Origin: Ctena decussata
Taxonomy: Eukaryota; Mollusca; Bivalvia; Lucinida; Lucinidae
Assembly (NCBI GenBank): GCA_963989385.1
Contig: OZ022503.1
Location: 54,868,858-54,932,857, forward strand
Direction of reading: 5' to 3'
DNA: 64,000 nucleotides
Each line of letters opens with the position of its first letter. Position 1 is the first letter of the stretch. Position numbers and translations under genes: made by a program. The notes under the pieces are model-generated. The model was not told the DNA's origin. It ran no database searches and worked only from the letters and a program-made list of their open reading frames with translations. Below are positions 56,716-64,000 of this stretch, in pieces.

Positions 56716-56820
56716 AGGAAGCCAGTGTTTTCTTTGAAAAGTTGACGCTCATTGAGAAGCGAGGCAAATTGAAAATAGCAGAGTTGTTGCCCTTAAATTG
56801 TACCATTTATCCCTGTATGT
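56716..56820 (+). mobile_element. GGGTACAC-family MITE, right half
   Basis: AAAGTTGACGCTCATTGAGA, GCGAGGCAAATTGAAAATAG and TTGTACCATTT complete the copy that starts at 54428. Confidence 0.7.
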
Positions 56821-56878
56821 CCCAGTAGGTAGAATTAATATGGTGTTCAAGTTCAAGCTACCAAACATTTGACTATTA

Positions 56879-57060
56879 TCTCCCTTGCTGTAGCTGAAAG
56901 AAAGTGAGAACTCACTCGGCTTCACTCTTTGACTGTACAATCTCCCTCTTTTAGCAGAAAAAAAGTGGGAACTCACTCGCTTCACTCTTTGTCTGTATTA
57001 TCTCCCTTATTTTAGCTGAAAGAAAGTGGGAACTCTCTTGGCTTCAACTTGGTAGCAGAC
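56879..57060 (+). repeat. Triplicated splice-acceptor segment
   Basis: Three tandem units of 60-62 bp start TCTCCC at 56879, 56941 and 57001. Each holds a pyrimidine-rich stretch, an AG, and the first about 35 bases of the exon (CTGAAAGAAAGTGGGAACTC). Only the third continues into a long open frame; the first reaches TGA after 12 codons. Confidence 0.85.
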
Positions 57061-57195
57061 ATTGTGTCAGTGGTGAACTGGAGCCAGGTTGTACAATGGT
57101 ACGAGACTTATCATCCTCCTGATGTGAAATCCAACTTTGAGAGATGTCTCTTTCTACTGTTCATTCAAGCATTTACTTAGAAAAAGCATCTTGAG
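57016..57195 (+). CDS. Exon of unrecognised protein, with in-frame TAG
   Basis: The acceptor CTCCCTTATTTTAG precedes 57016 and the donor TTGAG/GTAATG follows 57195. 180 nt, phase 0 at both ends. It encodes a protein-like stretch with SLGFNLVADIVSVVNWSQVV, then QWYETYHPPDVKSNFERC and a hydrophobic LFLLFIQAFT, then TAG at 57178-57180, then KKHLE before the donor. Without the TAG it would join exon 58244-58401 in frame. I cannot name the family. The TAG could end a short isoform, be a null allele, a sequencing error, or mark a pseudogene. Confidence 0.65.
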
Positions 57196-57291
57196 GTAAT
57201 GGTTAAAAGATAAATAGAGTATCTTTACCAAGTAGTCATAGTGGTTCAGATAGGAAGGGGTAACAGTGATTTTCAGGAATAATTTTCCCTA

Positions 57292-57390
57292 TTTCTCCAT
57301 AAAACCATATGTTGTGACCCCTCATTAGAACTGTCTCAGTGAGACAGTTCTAATGAGGGGTCACAACATAGGTTTTCATCGAGAAATAAA
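57292..57390. repeat. Long perfect-type hairpin
   Basis: TGTTGTGACCCCTCATTAGA continuing to ACTGTCTCA meets its reverse complement at 57344. The palindrome extends outward through AAAACC/GGTTTT. A related palindrome with the same flank (TTATCCTCAAAA) lies at 50340-50440, so this is a small MITE family. Confidence 0.8.
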
Positions 57391-57873
57391 AAAAATTATC
57401 TTCGACTTATCCTCAAAATCCCACTTTATCCACAGCTCTGTGGTCATTTGATATGATGTTCATAAAACAAGTCCAAGGTGAGTTTCATAAATACATATTG
57501 AATGACAAAATTAATTTTTCAGGAATAGAAAAGGTATTGTTGTGGAAAGTTGTGTTATGTTTAATTAAGTAGTTATGAATTGTGACATTATGTAATGTGG
57601 TGTAACTTGCTGATGTTTAAGGTAGGATTGTTGCAAAACTTATGTTATAGACAGAGCTCCAGATAAGGGGGATCTAGATTTATAAAATTGTTCTGGAAGG
57701 GGATAAACCCATCTTATAACCATAGAAATATGGTATCATATCAAATCTGGTCCACCATCTTAACCCTATGCATACAGTGAAGATCCAGATGAGACAACTT
57801 ATAATGAGCCATCTCATCTGAATCTACACTTTCTTTGCTTTTGAAGGAGAAATGTCATTTTATAGCTGAATTT

Positions 57874-58152
57874 CCCCGAGGCTACAAAACTTTTTTCATG
57901 CTCAACTCAGCTGAGCATGAAATTTTACCTGCTAATAAATAGCATATTATTGATAAGTACAGTTGTTTTCATGCTCAGTTAAACTGAGTATGAAATTTTC
58001 TCTGCTTATAAATGTGAAAATGCCAACAGTAATTTTCTCTGCTTATATATGTGAAAATGCCAACAGTAGTTGGCATTTTCATATTTATCAGCAGAGAAAA
58101 TTTCATGCTCAGCTGAGTTGAGCACGAAAAAAGTTTTATAACCTCGGGGCCT
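57874..58152. mobile_element. Palindromic MITE (AGGCCCCGAGGTTATAAAAC family), copy 3
   Basis: Ends CCCCGAGGCTACAAAAC and GTTTTATAACCTCGGGG. A segment of about 43 bp with ATTTTCTCTGCTTATAAATG is tandemly duplicated at 57998-58075. It lies in the intron between exon candidates 57016 and 58244. Confidence 0.85.
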
Positions 58153-58243
58153 GATTACATATTTCCGGTACATGTAATTACGGAAGAATAAACCTCCATC
58201 TAATAACAAAAAAAAATATGGTAGTCTCCATTTCTGCTTACAG

Positions 58244-58401
58244 AACCCAGACATGGAGCATGTATTGGTACAAGGAGAGACGTACAACTGGCAATATATG
58301 ACCCCTAATGCCTACAGATCAGCCTGTGCCTGGCTCCTGCAGGGCTGTGACCCTAAATGTTTGCTTGTGGAAAGGTCATTCCCTGATGCCATTGGGCTGA
58401 G
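58244..58401 (+). CDS. Exon of unrecognised protein
   Basis: A strong acceptor (CTCCATTTCTGCTTACAG) and a consensus donor (GGGCTGAG/GTAATT) bound 158 nt that are open in only one sensible frame: 52 codons plus 2 bases. The peptide contains MEHVLVQGETYNWQYMTPNA, then YRSACAWLLQGCDPKCLLVE, then RSFPDAIGLR. Four cysteines and three tryptophan/tyrosine-rich spots suggest a folded domain. It starts in phase 0, matching the preceding exon, and ends in phase 2. The protein is not recognised. Confidence 0.75.
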
Positions 58402-58589
58402 GTAATTGAGCAGTTAAACTTCCTTAAGGTAGACGAATACTGAATAGAAATATTGGCGGGGCATTCAAACCATTATACCGTCTAAATAACCCAAAGAGCT
58501 ATGAAACATTTGGGTAAGAAAAAAACAATTTTCACCGTTTTGTTTTCCTACAAAACAATATTTTGTATTTCTACATACATTTTTACACA

Positions 58590-58765
58590 TTTTCCATTAA
58601 AATTCATATCTCTAGCACTTGAACACACTTTCATTTCAGCAAATCATATAAGCTGTAATATAGGATATTTGAAACAATTTTCCATTAAAATTCATATCTC
58701 TAGCACATGAACGCACTTTCATTTCAGCAAATCATATAAGCTGTAATATAGAATATTTGAAACAA
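58590..58765 (+). repeat. 88-bp tandem duplication
   Basis: Two 88-bp units (CATTAAAATTCATATCTCTA, CATTTCAGCAAATCATATAA) differ at very few positions. Located in the intron after exon 58244-58401. Confidence 0.9.
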
Positions 58766-59411
58766 ACTGATAACAAAAAATTGCAGTTTTCTTGTTAATA
58801 AGTATATTTTTACATTCTTTAAAAAAAAATGCAAGAAAATTGAATTTCATGAAAAGGTCATGAAAAATATATTCAGTAGATGGGGCATGCTTATGCATAT
58901 TATTTTAGTAAAACTTACATCTTATGTTAAAGAATAAAACAAAAAAAAAAAACTTTTCACTGTTTCGTTTCCATGCCCTATTATTTATTTTCCTGTTATT
59001 TGGTTCTACCATAGAGTAATGTCGACAAAAATGCCCAGATGGAATGGAAATTGTGAAGATCTTGATCATTCTGGTTCCTAAGGAACAGTCTGGTCTCGGT
59101 TTCCACTGTTTGTACAGACCTATGTGCCCGAAAACTTAGGATCTTTACAGTAGACATTGTTAGTGTGTATTATAACTGATGATGAACAATAACTCTGTTT
59201 TTTTTCAAACAAGTAAGAACAGAGTTATTGCGTATTCGTCCACCTTAAATGGTCACCTGTCGTAAACAACTGTCTCTGTTTGACAGCAGTCTCCTGATCT
59301 CCCAAACTGTCATTTGACTCTGTTTGATATGTGATATTACAAACGTTTATTAAGTGTCTTTAAAGTATGTAAATAAGAAAGAGTGACTTAGATGTATTGG
59401 TGCACTTTCAG

Positions 59412-59557
59412 GGGAAGCAGTTCTGTCATTTGATTTTGACCCCTTATCAGTATCAGTCTACTCTGAAAGTAAAGAAGGCTTGACGGTGTATGTGAAAAGG
59501 GAAGACTCTGATCAGGCTGCACAAGCATATATCATGTATGCATCTTGGCAAGTCTGA
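59412..59557 (+). CDS. Possible exon of the same unrecognised protein
   Basis: The acceptor GGTGCACTTTCAG is followed by two bases and 47 codons to TGA (59555-59557): EAVLSFDFDPLSVSVYSESK, then EGLTVYVKREDSDQAAQAYI, then MYASWQV. The composition is convincingly protein-like and the other two frames are closed. But it needs one base carried over, whereas exon 58244-58401 leaves two, so an unseen exon, another donor, or a frameshift must lie between. It could be the last exon. Confidence 0.55.
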
Positions 59558-59630
59558 AAATGACAACTTGTGCAGCTGTGTAGGCTGATTGAAGTGTTTA
59601 TAGTAGATACATGGTTTAAGGTCCCTTTTT

Positions 59631-62300
59631 AGCTCACCTGAGCCGAAGGCTCACAGGTGAGCTTATAGTATAGGCAGGCATCCGTCCTCCGTCCATCGTC
59701 CGTCCGTCCGTCAATATTTTCAAACGACATCTCCTCTGAAACTACAAGCCCATTGTTACCAAATTTCTATATAGCATCTATAGGCAGGGGGAACCAATAA
59801 TACTGTTTTTTATCCAAATCGCTTCAGAACTTTGGTTGCTATGGCAACTTAAAGTTTCCATTGACTTGCATGGGAAAAATTGAAAATTTGCATTTATTGC
59901 TATGTCACTGCAGATATTTTGACAAAACTTTTACAGAAATGTTCCTTGAGTATTCCTCTATCAACCACATGATCTTTATTTAAATTGCACAATTTGGCTG
60001 GTTGCCATGGCAACCGAATGGTTAAAAAATAGAAAAAATATTCAAAAATCATCTCAGAAACTATGCAACCAATAAAGCTCAAACTTCACAGAAAGGATCT
60101 TAGTACTAGCTTCTATAAAAGTACTGTTTTTCTTGGCAATTGCTCTAGCAGTTTGGTTGCTATGGGAACTGAAAGTTGCCAATGACTTATAATGGTAAAA
60201 TGGAATTTTTGCATTTATTGCTATGTCACTACAGATATTTTGACAAAACTTTTACAGAAATGTTCCTTGAGTATTCCTCTATCAACCACATGAACTTTAT
60301 GTAAATTGCACAATTTGGCTGGTTGCCATGGCAACCGAATGGTTTAAAAATAGAAAAAATATTCAAAAATCATTTCCTCAGAAACTATGCAACCAATAAA
60401 GCTCAAACTTCACAGAAGGGATCTTAGTACTAGCTTCTATAAAAGAGCTGTTTTTCTTGGCAATTGCTCTAGCAGTTTGGTTGCTATTGGAACTGAAAGT
60501 TGCCAATGACTTATAATGGCAAAATGGAAAATTTGCATTTATTGCTATGTCACTGCAGATATTTTGACAAAACTTTTACAGAAACGTTCCTTGAGTATAC
60601 CTCTATCAACCACATGAACTTTATGTAAATTGCACAATTTGGCTGGTTGCCATGGCAACCGAATGGTTAAAAAATAGAAAAAATATTCAAAAATCATCTC
60701 AGAAACTATGCAACCAATAAAGCTCAAACTTCACAGAAAGGATCTTAGTACTAGCTTCTATAAAAGTACTGTTTTTCTTGGCAATTGCTCTAGCAGTTTG
60801 GTTGCTATGGGAACTGAAAGTTGCCAATGACTTATAATGGCAAAATGGAAAATTTGCATTTATTGCTATGTCACTGCAGATATTTTGACAAAACTTTTAC
60901 AGAAATGTTCCTTAAGTATTCCTCTATCAACCATATGAACTTTATTTAAATTGCACAATTTGGCTGGTTGCCATGGCAACCGAATGGTTAAAAAATAGAA
61001 AAAATATTCAAAAATCATCTCAGAAACTATGCAACCAATAAAGCTCAAACTTCACAGAAAGGATCTTAGTACTAGCTTCTATAAAAGTACTGTTTTCTTG
61101 GCAATTGCTCTAGCAGTTTGGTTGCTATGGGAACTGAAAGTTGCCATTGACTTATAATGGCAACATGGAAAATTTGCATTTATTGCTATGCCACTGCGGA
61201 TATTTTGACAAAACTTTCATAGAAGTGTACCTTGAGTAGTCTTTAACCAGCCATGTTAAATTTATGCAAATTGAGCAATTTGGCTGGTTGCCATTGCAAC
61301 CGAATGGTTAAAAATAGAAAAATATTAAAAAATCATCTTCGCAGAAACTGTGTGGCCCAATAAAGCTCAAACTTTACAGAAAGAACCTTAGTACTAGCCT
61401 CTATAGAATTATTGTTTTTCATGGCAATTGCTCCAGCAGTTTGGTTATGGCAACAAAGAGTTTCCATTGACTTATAATGAGGAAAATGGAAATTGGCAAT
61501 TTTTGCTGTCTAACTAACTGCAGTTATTTAAAAAAATTTCTACAGAAATGTTTCTTGAGTAGTCCTCTACGATTCATATGAATTTTCTCCAAATCGCTGA
61601 ATTTGATTGGTTGCCATGGCAAAATATAGTGTAAATTTCGAGAAAAAAAATCAAAAAAAATCTTCTGCTCAGAAGCCATATAGGGGATGAAGCTGATATT
61701 GTGCAAACATGTTGATGACAGTAGTTTCTACCTAAATTTTATTCTTTTTCTTCCAATTCCATAAGAACTTTGGTTGCTATGGCGACTTATAGTTTCCGTT
61801 GACTCATAATGGGAAAAGTGAAGCCATGAGGGGGATGAAGCTGATACTTAACATACATATTAATCATTTTAACCTCTACCTAAAGTATGTTTTATATTAT
61901 CATTGCCCATGTGAATTTGTTGCTATGGCAACTTAAAGTTTCCATAGACTTATAATGAGGAAAGTGGACATTTGCTATTTATTTCTGTGTTACTGCAGAT
62001 ATTTTGACAAAAATTCACAGAAATGTTCCTGGAGTAGTCCTCTACCAGCCATATGAATTTTTCCCAATTACCCGATTTTGATTGGTTGCCATTGCAGCTG
62101 AAAGGCCAAATTTTCACTTTTTTTTTTTTTGCCAAAGATCTTCTGAGAAGCCATTAATGGGGGATAAAGCTTATTTTTTTTGCATAAATGTTTGTGATAT
62201 TATCCTCTACATAAATGGTGTTTTTTATTGCTGTTGTGCATGGTGTTTTGTTGCTGTAACCTCAGTGCCTCAGTGCTCAGGGCCATTGGCCCTCTGGTTT
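59631..62300 (+). mobile_element. Minisatellite-bearing element, AGCTCACCTGAGCC type, 2.7 kb
   Basis: Starts with the hairpin AGCTCACCTGAGCC/GAAGGCTCACAGGTGAGCT, then a GTCCGTCCGTCC tract (59698-59712). Four good and several worn units of about 321 bp follow (TTGCATTTATTGCTATGTCA, GGTTGCCATGGCAACCGAAT, TAAAGCTCAAACTTCACAGA). It ends near CTCAGGGCCATTGGCCCTCT. The repeated 60-codon - strand frames are the unit itself, not genes. Confidence 0.85.
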
Positions 62301-62320
62301 TGATACCCCACTCAACTGAA

Positions 62321-63560
62321 TTCAGCGGTGGAGAAGGTTGTAATCAACCTGCTTACTGAGGTTGAAACTATAGAAAGTGCAAGTAAGTTATGTAAGTTAT
62401 ATAGGAAATTCTATAATATATCAGCAGTTGAGAAGGTTGTAATCAGCCTGCTTACTGAGGTTGAAACCATAGAAAGTATAAGTAAGTTATACAGAATATA
62501 CTGTGATATATCAGCTGTTGAGAAGGTTGTAATCAGCCTGCTTGCTGAGGTTGAAACTATTGAAAGTGCAAGTAAGTTAGAATTAGCTACCGCCATTGTA
62601 TAGTGTCCTTGTTGTGTCAGTGTACATTCCTACAAGACTGTGATATACCAGCGGTGGAGAAGGTTGTAATCAACCTGCTTACTTAGGTTGAAACTATAGA
62701 AAGTGCAAGTAAGTTATGTAAGTTATATAGGATATATTATAATATATCAGCAATTTAGAAGGTTGTAATCAGCCAGCTTACTGAGGTTGAAACTATAGAA
62801 AGTATAAGTAAGTTATACAGAATATACTGTGATATATCAGTGGTTGAGAAGGTTGTAATCAGCCTGCTTACTGAGGTTGAAACTATTGAAAGTGCAAGTA
62901 AGTTAGAATTAGCTTCCGCCATTGTATAGTGTCCTTGTTGTGTCAGTGTACATTCCTACAAGACTGTGATATACCAGCGGTGGAGAAGGTTGTAATCAAC
63001 CTGCTTACTTAGGTTGAAACTATAGAAAGTGCAAGTAAGTTATGTAAGTTATATAGGATATATTATAATATATCAGCAATTTAGAAGGTTGTAATCAGCC
63101 AGCTTACTGAGGTTGAAACTATAGAAAGTATAAGTAAGTTATACAGAATATACTGTGATATATCAGTGGTTGAGAAGGTTGTAATCAGCCTGCTTACTGA
63201 GGTTGAAACTATTGAAAGTGCAAGTAAGTTAGAATTAGCTACCGCCATTGTATAGTGTCCTTGTTGTGTCAGTGTACATTCCTACAAGACTGTGATATAC
63301 CAGCGGTGGAGAAGGTTGTAATCAACCTGCTTACTTAGGTTGAAACTATAGAAAGTGCAAGTAAGTTATGTAAGTTATATAGGATATATTATAATATATC
63401 AGCAATTTAGAAGGTTGTAGTCAGCCAGCTTACTGAGGTTGAAACTATAGAAAGTATAAGTAAGTTATACAGAATATACTGTGATATATCAGTGGTTGAG
63501 AAGGTTGTAATCAGACTGCTTACTGAGGTTGAAACTATTGAAAGTGCAAGTAAGTATCAT
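62321..63560 (+). repeat. Higher-order satellite, 326-bp period
   Basis: A 326-bp unit starts at 62325, 62651, 62977 and 63303. Each has three related monomers of about 90-99 bp (GAGAAGGTTGTAATCAGCCT, GAGGTTGAAACTATAGAAAG, AAGTAAGTTAT) and a spacer with GTGTCCTTGTTGTGTCAGTG. Units 2-4 are near identical; unit 1 is diverged. Worn monomers continue to about 63710. Unit 1 is open for 91 codons with a 30- to 33-residue repeat, but TAG codons close the same frame in the other units. Confidence 0.9.
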
Positions 63561-63720
63561 GCTATAAGAGAGTTGTCAACCGCCAGATCATTAACCTGCT
63601 TGCTGAGGTCAAACTATAAAAAGCTAAAGTAAATTAGACCTAGCTTTATCAGGGATTGGGAAAATTGTTGGCTCTTTGAGGTGAAATCAGAGAAAATGCA
63701 AGTAAAATAGACATTTTGTC

Positions 63721-63960
63721 ACACCTGCTCTGGTAAGGTGCAATATGGGTGTCCAGTTTTCAACCCATCAGTCCACCAGCCCATTCGTCCATCCTTCTGT
63801 TTACAATTTATGTCAACCCGTCCAATTTAGTCCATTCAGTTGACTTTTCTCTTAAACCACTGCACATATCGTTTCCGAATTTCACATGCAGCATTATCAC
63901 ACTGCAGAGCTTCAGAATTGTAAAATTCAGTCTGGTGGAGAATCAAAAATGGCCACCATT
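63721..63960. other. Degraded minisatellite-type segment
   Basis: CATCAGTCCACCAGCCCATT and CGTCCATCCTTCTG recall the GTCC tracts of the minisatellite elements, but no boundary is visible. The window ends in TTTTTTTAGCT, possibly the start of another AGCTCACCTGAGCC element. Confidence 0.35.
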
Positions 63961-64000
63961 ACTAAAAATAGCAAAACCAATAAAATCAGTTTTTTTAGCT

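Noticed and set aside
59900..61048. Three nearly identical 60-codon - strand frames (MSFIGCIVSEMIFEYFFYF)
   Set aside because: They repeat with the 321-bp minisatellite unit and degrade in other units, so they are not a gene family.
62328..62603. A 91-residue repeat protein
   Set aside because: The other three satellite units have TAG codons in the same frame, so the open frame is most simply a chance of unit 1.

Overview
The window looks like animal nuclear DNA: AT-rich, without operons, with GT-AG bounded exon candidates, SINE and LINE tails, and very many small inverted-repeat transposons. My best guess is a bivalve mollusc, possibly a venerid clam. This rests on repeat style (minisatellite elements with hairpin ends and GTCCGTCC tracts, a 240-bp palindromic MITE starting GAGCCGCGACAC, tRNA-SINEs ending in AACCAACC). 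It is inference from memory, not a database match.

Protein-coding content is sparse. Exon-like stretches on the + strand lie at 20721-21348 (acidic Lys/Glu-rich), 24439-24705 (20-residue Pro/Glu repeats), 57016-57195, 58244-58401 and 59412-59557. They may belong to one gene with a transposon-filled intron of about 32 kb, or to two genes. I do not recognise the protein. A broken Penelope-like reverse transcriptase lies on the - strand at 4844-5685. No real tRNA, rRNA or other functional RNA gene was found; tRNA-like sequences appear to be SINE heads.

Layout: 1-5.7 kb SINE and LINE tails, a 414-bp inverted-repeat element, a TTAA element and the Penelope remnant split by a MITE. 6-19 kb holds most of the GAGCCGCGACAC MITEs, a minisatellite element and a TA-flanked element (16.1-17.3 kb). 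19.8-25 kb is the first exon cluster, with an inverted-repeat element upstream and a 1.25-kb minisatellite element between exons. 25.2-30.9 kb has two insertions (a Harbinger-like element with TTA duplications and a 4.76-kb element with ATTT duplications); a related unoccupied sequence survives at 1.5-1.7 kb. 31-36.5 kb has two minisatellite elements, a 783-bp foldback element and a very recent 269-bp tandem duplication. 39-52 kb is a nest of transposons inside transposons, up to five deep, including a candidate 12.2-kb element with long terminal inverted repeats. 52.3-54.3 kb has a second foldback element and a pogo-like element. 54.4-56.8 kb is a MITE split by a 2.2-kb element that itself carries a minisatellite element. 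56.9-59.6 kb is the second exon cluster. 59.6-62.3 kb is a large minisatellite element, and 62.3-63.6 kb a higher-order satellite with a 326-bp period.

The window is therefore mainly a record of mobile DNA. Its most informative signals are target-site duplications, nested junctions and an unoccupied paralogous site, together with an unrecognised gene that carries an in-frame TAG and a triplicated splice acceptor.
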